8,102 nt of DNA from UBA6019 sp036570145. GTDB taxonomy: Bacteria; Chloroflexota; Dormibacteria; Dormibacterales; Dormibacteraceae. Position numbers and translations under genes: made by a program. The stretch is taken from contig DATCPJ010000073.1 in assembly GCA_036570145.1 (NCBI GenBank), forward strand, positions 1 through 8,102. The letters run 5' to 3'. The notes beneath the pieces are model-generated. The model was not told where the DNA came from. It saw only the letters and a list, made by a program, of their open reading frames with translations, and did no database searches. Shown here one piece after another: positions 1 to 4,989 of this stretch. Position 1 is the stretch's first letter. Every line of letters starts with the position of its first letter.

Positions 1-1335
1 GTGGCTGTGGTGGACGTCGCGGACGTCGAACCCGGCCCGCTCGCGGCTCAGCCCGCCGGGGCCGAGGGCGCTCAGCCGGCGCTTGTGCGTCAGCTCGCTG
101 AGCGGGTTGGTCTGGTCCATGAACTGGGAGAGCTGGCTGGACCCGAAGAACTCCTTGATCGCGGCCACGACCGGCCGGGCGTTGATCAGGGACGCGGCGG
201 TGACGGTCTGCGGGTCGGAGATCGTCATCCGCTCCTTGATGATCCGCTCCATCCGGATGAGACCCATCCGGAACTGGTTCTGGAGCAGCTCGCCCACGGC
301 CCGGACGCGTCGGTTGCCGAGGTGGTCGATGTCATCGGCGATGCCGCCTCCCCGCCCGTTGTTGAGCTCGATCAGGCGGCGGATGATCTGTACGAAGTCG
401 CCCTGCTCGAGGATCCGCAGCTCGCGGTCGCGGACGCGCTCGACGATCTCCTTCTCGGGCCGCCCGAGGCGCTTGTCGACCTTGTAGCGGCCGACCCGGC
501 CGAGGTCGAAGCGACGGGGGTTGAAGAAGAGACTCTGGAGCAGGTTGCGGGCGTTGTCGACGGTTGCGGGATCGCCCGGCCGGATCCGCTTGTAGAGCTC
601 GATCAGCGCGTCGTTGGTGGTGACCGTCGCGTCCTTCTCGAAGGTCGCGTCGATGTACTTGTGCTCGGGGTTGTCGTCGACGTCGCCGAAGAGCTGGGCG
701 AGGGCGACGCGCTGGCCGTCGCGATCGTTGTCCTTGCCCTTCAGCTGGGCGAGCTCGAGCGCCTTCAGCAGCACCGTCACCGGCACCTTCCGCTTCCGGT
801 CGATCTTGACCGTGAGCAGGTCCTTGGCGGAGGTCTCGATCTCCAGCCAGGCGCCCCGGTTGGGGATCAGCTTGGCTCCGAAGAGCCGCCTGCCGCTGAC
901 CGGGTCCTCGGTTGCGGTGAAGTAGACGCCCGGCGAGCGCACGAGCTGGGAGACGACCACCCGCTCGGTGCCGTTGACGATGAAGGTCCCCTCCTCGGTC
1001 ATGATCGCGAAGTCGCCCATGTAGACGTCCGACTCCTTGATCTCCCCAGTCTCCTTGACGGTGAGGCGGGTCTTGATCCGGAGCGGCGCCGCGTAGGTCA
1101 TGTCGCGGTTGCGGCACTCCTCCTCGCTGAACTTGGGCGGCCCGAACTCATAGTCGAGAAAGCGGAGCTCGAAGTTCTTGCCGGTGTAGTCCGTGATCGG
1201 GTTGATCTCATCGAAGAGCTCCCGGAGCCCCTCCGACTTGAACCAGACGAAGGACTCGATCTGGGTGGCGATGAGGTCCTTCAGCTCGACCAGGTTCGGA
1301 ATACGGCCGTAGTTCTTGCGAGGGGCAGCTTTCAT
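1..1335 (-). CDS. rpoB: RNA polymerase beta subunit, N-terminal 445 residues (partial)
   Basis: This is the beta subunit of DNA-directed RNA polymerase, which forms one side of the active-site cleft and binds the nascent RNA path. The frame is open to the window edge, so only about the first third of the protein is present. Read on the minus strand it begins MKAAPRKNYGRIPNL and carries the protrusion and lobe regions. It ends in the rifampicin-binding cluster (GSSQLSQFMDQ, residues 398-408; THKRRLSALGPGGL, 416-429). The residues matching E. coli Q513, D516, H526 and S531 are the wild-type Q404, D407, H417 and S422. Start choice: ATG at 1335 fits the family, but an in-frame GTG at 1347 sits 12 nt after AAGGAG and would add four residues (M-I-S-E). 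rpoB follows rplL, as usual, but a terminator lies between them. Identity is certain; the exact start is not. Confidence 0.97.
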   Translation of the reverse strand, partial: MKAAPRKNYGRIPNLVELKDLIATQIESFVWFKSEGLRELFDEINPITDYTGKNFELRFLDYEFGPPKFSEEECRNRDMTYAAPLRIKTRLTVKETGEIKESDVYMGDFAIMTEEGTFIVNGTERVVVSQLVRSPGVYFTATEDPVSGRRLFGAKLIPNRGAWLEIETSAKDLLTVKIDRKRKVPVTVLLKALELAQLKGKDNDRDGQRVALAQLFGDVDDNPEHKYIDATFEKDATVTTNDALIELYKRIRPGDPATVDNARNLLQSLFFNPRRFDLGRVGRYKVDKRLGRPEKEIVERVRDRELRILEQGDFVQIIRRLIELNNGRGGGIADDIDHLGNRRVRAVGELLQNQFRMGLIRMERIIKERMTISDPQTVTAASLINARPVVAAIKEFFGSSQLSQFMDQTNPLSELTHKRRLSALGPGGLSRERAGFDVRDVHHSH

Positions 1336-1359
1336 CTCTGAGATCACAGGTAGGCAGTT

Positions 1360-1365
1360 CTCCTT
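1360..1365 (-). promoter_or_regulatory. Shine-Dalgarno-like AAGGAG upstream of rpoB
   Basis: AAGGAG is the only good ribosome-binding match ahead of rpoB. It lies 24 nt before the ATG at 1335 but 12 nt before an in-frame GTG at 1347. This spacing favours the GTG as the true start, although 12 nt is also a little long. Confidence 0.5.
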
Positions 1366-1438
1366 AGACGAACAAAAGACAAGGGAGGGCGCGCTTATAG
1401 AAGAGGGGGGCCAGCGGCGCTAAATTGCACGAACGGCG

Positions 1439-1447
1439 AGTATAACA
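1439..1447 (-). promoter_or_regulatory. Candidate extended -10 promoter for rpoB
   Basis: On the minus strand the sequence TGTTATACT matches the extended -10 pattern TGn followed by TATACT, five of six bases of the sigma-70 hexamer. No convincing -35 box is seen at 16-18 bp, which is tolerated for extended -10 promoters. It lies downstream of the rplL terminator and about 100 bases before the rpoB start, so it would give rpoB transcription independent of rplJL. A second, weaker TATAAG lies at 1394-1399. Confidence 0.45.
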
Positions 1448-1545
1448 CCCAAGCTACCCAGCACGAAGCACGACCAAACGCGGCCTGGTGGCCGTTTTGG
1501 CGGGTTGCCGGCGAGAATAGCAGAACCTGGGGCCTTTTGAAAGGG

Positions 1546-1575
1546 AAAAAGGGGCGCCGCTGAACGGCGCCCCTT
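1546..1575 (-). terminator. Intrinsic terminator after rplL
   Basis: Just downstream of the rplL stop, the minus strand forms a perfect 11-bp stem (AAGGGGCGCCG paired with CGGCGCCCCTT) with the 5-base loop TTCAG, running into TTTTT. This is a textbook rho-independent terminator or strong attenuator between rplL and rpoB. E. coli also has an attenuator at this junction, where it lowers rpoBC expression relative to the ribosomal proteins. Partial read-through cannot be judged from sequence. Confidence 0.88.
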
Positions 1576-1593
1576 CTGTGGCTCGGACCCTTG

Positions 1594-1992
1594 CTACTTG
1601 ATCTCGGCGGTCGCCCCGGCGTCCTTGAGCTTCTGGGCGATGCTCTCGGCCTCTTCCTTGTTGACGTTCTCCTTGACCGCCTTGGGCGACGCGTCGACGA
1701 GGTCCTTGGCCTCCTTCAGGCCCAGGCCGGTGATCTCGCGGACGGCCTTGATCACGTTGATCTTGCTGTCGCCGACCGCGGTCAGGTTGACGGTGAACTC
1801 GGTCTGCTCCTCGGGCGCCTCGGCCTCCGCCGCAGCGCCGCCGGCCGGTGCCGCCGCCGGGGCCGCGACCGCTGCCGCCGCCTTGATCCCGAACTCGTCC
1901 TCGATCATCTTCACGGCCTCGACGACCTCGAGCACGCTCCATTCCTTGAGTGCTTCGACGAAGTCCTTCGGGCTGAGTTTCGTAGCTGCCAT
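1594..1992 (-). CDS. rplL: 50S ribosomal protein L7/L12
   Basis: L7/L12 is the multi-copy stalk protein of the large subunit. It recruits and activates the translational GTPases EF-Tu, EF-G, IF2 and RF3. The 132-residue product has the standard layout. An N-terminal dimerisation domain (about residues 4-36, helices around SPKDFVEALKEWSVLEVVEA) is followed by a flexible Ala/Gly/Pro-rich hinge (about 37-60). The globular C-terminal domain (about 64-132) contains the conserved segments KINVIKAVREITGLGLKEAK and VDASPKAVKENV, whose lysine-rich face contacts GTPases. The ATG overlaps the rplJ stop in TAATG, with GGAGG 7 nt upstream inside rplJ. This implies translational coupling plus strong independent initiation, as needed for L12 made in excess over L10. 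A terminator follows directly. Confidence 0.98.
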   Translation of the reverse strand: MAATKLSPKDFVEALKEWSVLEVVEAVKMIEDEFGIKAAAAVAAPAAAPAGGAAAEAEAPEEQTEFTVNLTAVGDSKINVIKAVREITGLGLKEAKDLVDASPKAVKENVNKEEAESIAQKLKDAGATAEIK

Positions 1993-2528
1993 TACGCTGC
2001 CTCCAACTTGTTCTTGTACGCCTCGAGCAGGCCGACGAGGGTCTGGACCGGGGCCTGGATGGTGCCCAGCAACTGGGCGATCGGGGTCTGCAGGGTGCCC
2101 AACAGCTGGGCCAGGAGGACCTCCTTCGAGGGGAGGTCGGCGAGCTGGCGGATCTGGTCGGCTCCGAAGAACCTTCCTTCGACGAGGCCGCCGGTGATGT
2201 CGAGCTTCAGCCGGCTGGCGCGCACCCACTCGGCGATCAGCCGGGCCGGGGCCGAGAGGTCGTCGTAGCCGAGCGCTAAGGCGACCGGGCCCGTCAGCGC
2301 CGGTCCGAGGTCGCCGTGGCCGGCCTCCTCGGCGGCCCGCTTGGCGAGCGTGTTCTTGATGACCCGGTACTCGACGTCCGACTGCCGGAGCTTGGCCCGG
2401 AGGTCGCCGATCTGGGCGACCGAGAGACCGCGGTAGTCGGTCAGCACGACGACCTTGGCGGTCCGCAGCTTTTCCGCGATCTGGCCGACCTGCTTCTCCT
2501 TCAGGGGCCGTTTGGAAACCTTCGCCAT
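1992..2528 (-). CDS. rplJ: 50S ribosomal protein L10
   Basis: L10 anchors the L7/L12 dimers to 23S rRNA near L11 and, as the L10-L12 complex, represses its own operon in many bacteria. The 178-residue product starts MAKVSKRPLKEKQVGQIAEK and has the N-terminal rRNA-binding domain with the family segments VVVLTDYRGLSVAQI (residues 26-40) and YRVIKNTLAKRA (54-65). The C-terminal helix that carries L12 shows three 11-residue units: LLAQLLGTLQT (138-148), PIAQLLGTIQA (149-159) and PVQTLVGLLEA (160-170). The ATG at 2528 is supported by GAGGA 7 nt upstream; an in-frame ATG at 2594 would run through the structured leader and has no ribosome-binding site. The stop shares one base with the rplL start. 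Confidence 0.98.
   Translation of the reverse strand: MAKVSKRPLKEKQVGQIAEKLRTAKVVVLTDYRGLSVAQIGDLRAKLRQSDVEYRVIKNTLAKRAAEEAGHGDLGPALTGPVALALGYDDLSAPARLIAEWVRASRLKLDITGGLVEGRFFGADQIRQLADLPSKEVLLAQLLGTLQTPIAQLLGTIQAPVQTLVGLLEAYKNKLEAA
2000..2004 (-). promoter_or_regulatory. Strong ribosome-binding site of rplL inside rplJ
   Basis: GGAGG lies 7 nt before the rplL ATG, within the last codons of rplJ. It is among the best Shine-Dalgarno matches in the window and suits a gene whose product is needed in several copies per ribosome. Confidence 0.75.
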
Positions 2529-2535
2529 AAAAAAT

Positions 2536-2540
2536 TCCTC
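2536..2540 (-). promoter_or_regulatory. Ribosome-binding site of rplJ
   Basis: GAGGA followed by a 7-nt A/T spacer (ATTTTTT) precedes the ATG at 2528. This decides the rplJ start against the longer in-frame ATG at 2594. It sits at the 3' end of the structured leader, where leader folding could also affect access by ribosomes. Confidence 0.75.
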
Positions 2541-2562
2541 TTCACTACCCCGGCGCGGCGTG

Positions 2563-2592
2563 AAAAGGAATGCGACGGGCGGCAAGGCCCGC
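2563..2592 (-). terminator. Possible attenuator hairpin in the rplJ leader
   Basis: Near the 3' end of the leader, GCGGGC (2592-2587) pairs with GCCCGT (2580-2575), one G-U pair, across a 6-base loop. The T-rich stretch TTCCTTTT begins 4 bases later. The stem is GC-rich but short and the T-run is interrupted, so this is a weak terminator candidate. Transcription attenuation in the rplJL leader is known in Bacillus subtilis, which makes the position plausible. Confidence 0.3.
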
Positions 2593-2755
2593 ATGGATTC
2601 GGTTTCCGCTCGCCTCGGTAGGTGATTAAGCCGGGCTCGAGAGCCTGGCGCCTACTTCTTCGGCCATCGAAGATTAGCAGGCTCATGAGAAAGGTCGGCG
2701 AGCGACCGGAGGCGAGCCCGGCGCAAAGCGCCGGCGCCCTTTCTCAGCAGCCTGC

Positions 2756-3484
2756 TCAGCCGGTCGTTAGCTTGCCCGCCTCGCGAACGTCGACCGGGAC
2801 CGACGGCCCCATCGTGGAGGAGAGGTAGATCGTCTTGAGGTACTGGCCCTTGGCGGCGGAGGGCTTGTTCTTCACCAGCGCCTCGATCAGGGCTGCGAAG
2901 TTCTCGTGGAGCGCCTCGGCGTCGAAGGAGGCCTTTCCGATCGGGGCGTGGACAATGCCGAACTTGTCGGCGCGGAACTCGATCCTGCCGCCCTTTACCT
3001 CCTTGACCGCCCGGCCGACGTCGAAGGTCACCGTCCCCGACTTGGGGTTCGGCATCAGGCCGCGCGGCCCGAGGATGCGGCCCAGCGGGCCGACCTTGCT
3101 CATCATGTCGGGCGTCGCGATCGCGACGTCGAAGTCGGTGAAGCCTTCCGAGACGCGCTTGACCAGGTCGTCACCGCCGACGATGTCGGCGCCGGCGTCC
3201 TTGGCCTCGCGCTCCTTCTCCCCCGCCGCGAAGACGGCGACCCGGACGTTCTTGCCGGTGCCGCGGGGAAGGGTGACCGCGCTGCGGAGCTGCTGGTCGG
3301 CGTGGCGGACGTCGATGCCAAGGCGGACGTGGACCTCGACGGTTGCGTCGAACTTGGCGGTGGAGGTGTCCCGGGCGATCTCGACGGCCTTGAGCGGCTC
3401 GAGGCCGGCGTCGCCGTTCTGGCCGAGCGCCTCCTCCACCTTCTTGAGGGCCTCCTGGTACTTCTTGCCGTGGCGCTTAGCCAA
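2756..3484 (-). CDS. rplA: 50S ribosomal protein L1
   Basis: L1 forms the mobile stalk on the E-site side of the large subunit, helps release deacylated tRNA, and in many bacteria represses the L11 operon by binding its mRNA. The 242-residue product has the usual family length. Its N-terminus (AKRHGKKYQEAL) is typical, and the L1 signature GRILGPRGLMPNPKSGTV lies at residues 135-152, in domain II. The start is TTG at 3484, chosen because the protein begins exactly at the conserved MAKR.GKKY position and no in-frame ATG occurs before residue 127. The gene overlaps the end of rplK by 8 nt, so the two are probably translationally coupled. Upstream there is only a weak GGGA, which fits dependence on ribosomes arriving from rplK. 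Confidence 0.98.
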   Translation of the reverse strand: MAKRHGKKYQEALKKVEEALGQNGDAGLEPLKAVEIARDTSTAKFDATVEVHVRLGIDVRHADQQLRSAVTLPRGTGKNVRVAVFAAGEKEREAKDAGADIVGGDDLVKRVSEGFTDFDVAIATPDMMSKVGPLGRILGPRGLMPNPKSGTVTFDVGRAVKEVKGGRIEFRADKFGIVHAPIGKASFDAEALHENFAALIEALVKNKPSAAKGQYLKTIYLSSTMGPSVPVDVREAGKLTTG

Positions 3485-3905
3485 CGACTTCGAGTCCCAT
3501 CGAGCGCGCGGTGCCCTCGATCATCTTCACCGCCGCGTCCATGTCGTAGGCGTTGAGGTCCTTCATCTTCACCTGGGCGATCTGGGCCAACTGGCCCTGG
3601 GTCACCCTGCCGACCTTTTCGCGGTTCGGCTTGGGCGAACCCTTGTCGATCCCGGCGGCCTTCTTCAACAGGTTCACCGCCGGCGGGGTCTTGAGGACGA
3701 AGGTGAAGCTGCGGTCCTCGTAGATGGTGATCTCGGCGGGGACGACATCGCCGGCCTGCGCGGCCGTCCTCTCGTTGTAGGTCTTGCAGAACTCCATGAT
3801 GTTGATGCCGTGCGGGCCCAGGGCGGTGCCGACGGGCGGCGCGGGAGTTGCCTTGCCGGCCTCCAGCTCGATCTTCAATACGGCGCGGACCTTCTTCTTT
3901 CCCAT
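3477..3905 (-). CDS. rplK: 50S ribosomal protein L11
   Basis: L11 binds the GTPase-associated region of 23S rRNA at the stalk base, is the target region of thiostrepton, and is needed for RelA activation in stringent response. The 142-residue product has the proline-rich N-terminal domain (PAPPVGTALG, residues 21-30, then GINIMEFCKTYN, 33-44) and the rRNA-binding C-terminal domain (KTPPAVNLLKKAAG, 72-85; DLNAYDMDAAVKMIEGTARSMG, 116-137, quoted in part). The common form PVGPALGQHGVNIMEFC is varied here to VGTALGPHGIN, a conservative difference. ATG at 3905 follows nusG by 10 nt, and the TAA stop lies inside the start of rplA. The neighbourhood nusG-rplK-rplA is one of the best conserved in bacteria. 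Confidence 0.98.
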   Translation of the reverse strand: MGKKKVRAVLKIELEAGKATPAPPVGTALGPHGINIMEFCKTYNERTAAQAGDVVPAEITIYEDRSFTFVLKTPPAVNLLKKAAGIDKGSPKPNREKVGRVTQGQLAQIAQVKMKDLNAYDMDAAVKMIEGTARSMGLEVVG

Positions 3906-3915
3906 CTCTGTTTCT

Positions 3916-4479
3916 TTAGTGGACCTTCTCGACCTGGAGCAGGTCGAGCTCGACCGGGGTCTCGCGGCCGAACATGTTGACGAGGACCTTCAGCTTGCCG
4001 CGCTCGGCGTTGATGTCGTCAACCTTGCCGTGGAAGTCGGTGAAGGGACCGTCGACGACCCGGACTGCATCTCCGATCTGGAAGTCGACCCGGATCGTCG
4101 GAGCCGCCTGGCCCATCTGCTTCTGGATCGCCTTGACCTCCTTGTCCTGGAGGGGGACCGGCTTGTTGCCCGAGCCCACGAAGCTGGTCACGCCGGGCGT
4201 GTTGCGGACGACGTACCAGGACTCGTCCGTCATGATCATCTGGACCAGGATGTAGCCGGGGAAGATCCGCTTCTGGACGTGGCGGCGCTTGCCGTCCTTG
4301 ATCTCGATCTCGTCCTCGGTGGGGACCAGGACCTGGAGGATCTTGTCGTGCATGTCCATCGAGTCGATCCTCTTCTCGAGGTTCTTCTTGACCTTCTCCT
4401 CGTGTCCGGAGTAGGCATGGACGACGTACCACAGCGTCTCTTCGGCGGTCAGCTCGGCGGCTGTGCGTTCGGTGGCCAT
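3916..4479 (-). CDS. nusG: Transcription termination/antitermination protein NusG
   Basis: NusG binds the clamp of elongating RNA polymerase through its NGN domain. It affects pausing, Rho-dependent termination and coupling of transcription to the ribosome. The 187-residue product shows a short 16-residue lead and then the NGN domain (LWYVVHAYSGHEEKVKKNL, from residue 17; HVQKRIFPGYILVQM, 67-81; NTPGVTSFVG, 93-102). A linker leads to a C-terminal KOW domain (GDAVRVVDGPFTDFHGKVDDI, about 136-156, then the strand LKVLVNMFGRETPVELD). There is no large insertion between NGN and KOW, unlike some actinobacterial and Thermotoga NusG proteins. The ATG at 4479 lies 2 nt after the secE stop, with a GGGGTGG-type purine stretch inside the end of secE. 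The secE-nusG pair is conserved across bacteria. Confidence 0.98.
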   Translation of the reverse strand: MATERTAAELTAEETLWYVVHAYSGHEEKVKKNLEKRIDSMDMHDKILQVLVPTEDEIEIKDGKRRHVQKRIFPGYILVQMIMTDESWYVVRNTPGVTSFVGSGNKPVPLQDKEVKAIQKQMGQAAPTIRVDFQIGDAVRVVDGPFTDFHGKVDDINAERGKLKVLVNMFGRETPVELDLLQVEKVH

Positions 4480-4481
4480 CG

Positions 4482-4706
4482 CTACTTCGCCACCCCGTTG
4501 TAGATGTAGCGCTGGGTGAAGGCGCCGAGGCCGAGGTCGACGAGGCCGATGAAGGCGGAGACCACCACGACCGTCACGATGACGACGACCGTGTAGCGAT
4601 ACAGCTCGGCAGGCGTCGGCCAGACGACCTTCCGAAGCTCCTCGAAGGTGTCGCGGAGAAAGGTGCCGAACCGGTTCTCGCGCGGACGCGTCGCGGTCAA
4701 TGCCAC
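4482..4706 (-). CDS. secE: Preprotein translocase subunit SecE
   Basis: SecE is the essential clamp subunit of the SecYEG protein-conducting channel in the inner membrane. The 74-residue single-span form seen here is normal outside enterobacteria. An amphipathic N-terminal segment carries the conserved motif ELRKVVWPTPAEL (residues 23-35). One transmembrane helix follows (about 38-60, valine- and isoleucine-rich), then a short tail. The start is GTG at 4706, directly abutting the rpmG TAA stop (TAAGTG). No ATG occurs at this end, and the protein length and motif position support GTG. The 0-nt junction suggests initiation by ribosomes that have just finished rpmG. Translation of MALTATRPRENRFG before the motif is of typical length for the family. 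Confidence 0.96.
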   Translation of the reverse strand: MALTATRPRENRFGTFLRDTFEELRKVVWPTPAELYRYTVVVIVTVVVVSAFIGLVDLGLGAFTQRYIYNGVAK

Positions 4707-4856
4707 TTACTTGGTCTCCCGGTGCCCCGTGTGCTTGCGGCACCAGCGGCAGTATTTCTTGAGCTCCAACCGGTCAGGATCGTTCTTCTTGTTCTTGACC
4801 GTCGTGTAGTTCCGACGTTTGCAGTCGGCGCACTGGAGCGTGATGATCGTCTCCAT
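4707..4856 (-). CDS. rpmG: 50S ribosomal protein L33, zinc-binding type
   Basis: L33 is a small protein of the large subunit near the E site. The 49-residue product (METIITLQCADCKRRNYTT onward) has the two CxxC knuckles of the zinc-binding form: C9/C12 and C36/C39. Cysteine-containing and cysteine-free paralogues of L33 are known to be swapped under zinc limitation in some bacteria, so this copy is the zinc-replete type. The ATG at 4856 is preceded by AAGGGA with a 5-nt spacer. It is the first gene of the minus-strand cluster rpmG-secE-nusG-rplK-rplA. In several phyla tRNA-Trp lies near rpmG, but no tRNA is seen here. Longer overlapping reading frames at this site do not show a protein family. 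Confidence 0.97.
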   Translation of the reverse strand: METIITLQCADCKRRNYTTVKNKKNDPDRLELKKYCRWCRKHTGHRETK

Positions 4857-4861
4857 ACCTG

Positions 4862-4867
4862 TCCCTT
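4862..4867 (-). promoter_or_regulatory. Ribosome-binding site of rpmG
   Basis: AAGGGA lies 5 nt before the rpmG ATG and supports the start at 4856, where the family-typical protein METIITLQC begins. Confidence 0.6.
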
Positions 4868-4910
4868 CGCTTTCGTCCTTCGGTTGAAGCTTAGGCTTCC
4901 CAAAAAATAA

Positions 4911-4937
4911 AGCCTAGGAAACCTAGGCGGTTGTCAA
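4911..4937 (-). promoter_or_regulatory. Candidate promoter of the rpmG-secE-nusG operon
   Basis: The minus strand has a perfect -35 hexamer TTGACA at 4937-4932. The best -10 candidates are TAGGCT (4916-4911, a short 15-bp spacer, TA...T conserved) or the T-rich TTTATT (4911-4906, 20-bp spacer). Neither spacing is ideal. The spacer contains the CCTAGG palindrome, so a regulator or a DNA hairpin could act here. The position, 55-80 bp upstream of rpmG and at the head of the cluster, makes a promoter very likely even if the -10 is uncertain. Confidence 0.5.
4912..4928. repeat. Perfect 7-bp inverted repeat with two CCTAGG sites
   Basis: GCCTAGG and its inverse CCTAGGC are separated by 3 bases (GCCTAGGTTTCCTAGGC on the minus strand). 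On that strand it is followed by TTTATTTTTT, giving the shape of an intrinsic terminator; on the plus strand there is no T-run. It lies between the divergent rpmG and dehydrogenase genes. It could be an operator in the rpmG promoter, or a terminator that stops minus-strand transcripts before they enter the ribosomal operon. A third partial copy (TTAGGCTT, 4891-4898) is nearby. Confidence 0.6.
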
Positions 4938-4943
4938 TATACA
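4938..4943 (+). promoter_or_regulatory. Weak candidate -10 for the isocitrate dehydrogenase-like gene
   Basis: TATACA matches four of six bases of the sigma-70 -10 box, on the plus strand. No good -35 is found 16-18 bp upstream (TAGGAA at 17 bp). If used, transcription would start near 4950, giving about 40 nt of leader for the ATG at 4990, or a leaderless message for the ATG at 4951. It overlaps the -35 of the opposite promoter, so the two would compete. Confidence 0.25.
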
Positions 4944-4989
4944 GGGCCGAATGCCTGGGCGGGGCGGCTCTGACACACTGGACGGCCAG

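Larger units (their letters stand above)
2529..2755 (-). promoter_or_regulatory. Structured rplJ (L10) leader, probable L10-L12 autoregulatory RNA
   Basis: The 227 nt between the rplA stop and rplJ hold no gene but much pairing. On the minus strand, GCAGGCT (2755-2749) plus TGAGAAAGG (2746-2738) pair with CCTTTCTCA (2694-2686) plus AGCCTGC (2683-2677). They enclose a second hairpin, CCGGCGC-TTT-GCGCCGG (2734-2718). Next comes a bulged hairpin: GCCTGCT (2682-2676) pairs with AGTAGGC (2656-2650), allowing one G-U, has an AA bulge, and continues as TCTTCG over CGAAGA. Downstream lies TTAATCACCTACCGAGGCG (about 2628-2610), which resembles, from memory, the conserved core of L10 leaders. Position and the bulged hairpin fit the L10-L12 binding site that controls rplJL in other bacteria. 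I ran no covariance search. Confidence 0.75.

Noticed and set aside
1..1341. 446-residue open frame on the plus strand
   Set aside because: It is the antisense of rpoB in codon register; GC-rich codon usage leaves the complementary frame free of stops. The Leu/Asp/Val-rich product shows no family.
1993..2229. N-terminal extension of L7/L12 through rplJ
   Set aside because: The extension is an out-of-frame reading of rplJ; the L12 family starts at the ATG at 1992, which has GGAGG upstream.
2529..2594. 22-residue N-terminal extension of L10 from an ATG at 2594
   Set aside because: No ribosome-binding site precedes it, it crosses the leader hairpin, and L10 normally begins at the ATG at 2528, which has a good GAGGA site.
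2718..2734. CCGGCGC-TTT-GCGCCGG hairpin as the rplA terminator
   Set aside because: It is a perfect stem but is followed by GC-rich sequence, not a T-run, and it sits inside the larger leader stem.
4480..4743. 88-residue N-terminal extension of NusG
   Set aside because: It reads secE and rpmG out of frame; NusG proteins start near the ATG at 4479.
4951..4989. Upstream ATG start for the dehydrogenase
   Set aside because: It adds 13 Gly/Asp-rich residues before the first family strand. It is not excluded: an AGGG lies 4 bases upstream, and a leaderless message from 4950 is possible.
4857..4989. tRNA-Trp gene near rpmG/secE
   Set aside because: No cloverleaf, anticodon arm or T-arm GTTCRA-type sequence is seen here or at the rpmG-secE junction.
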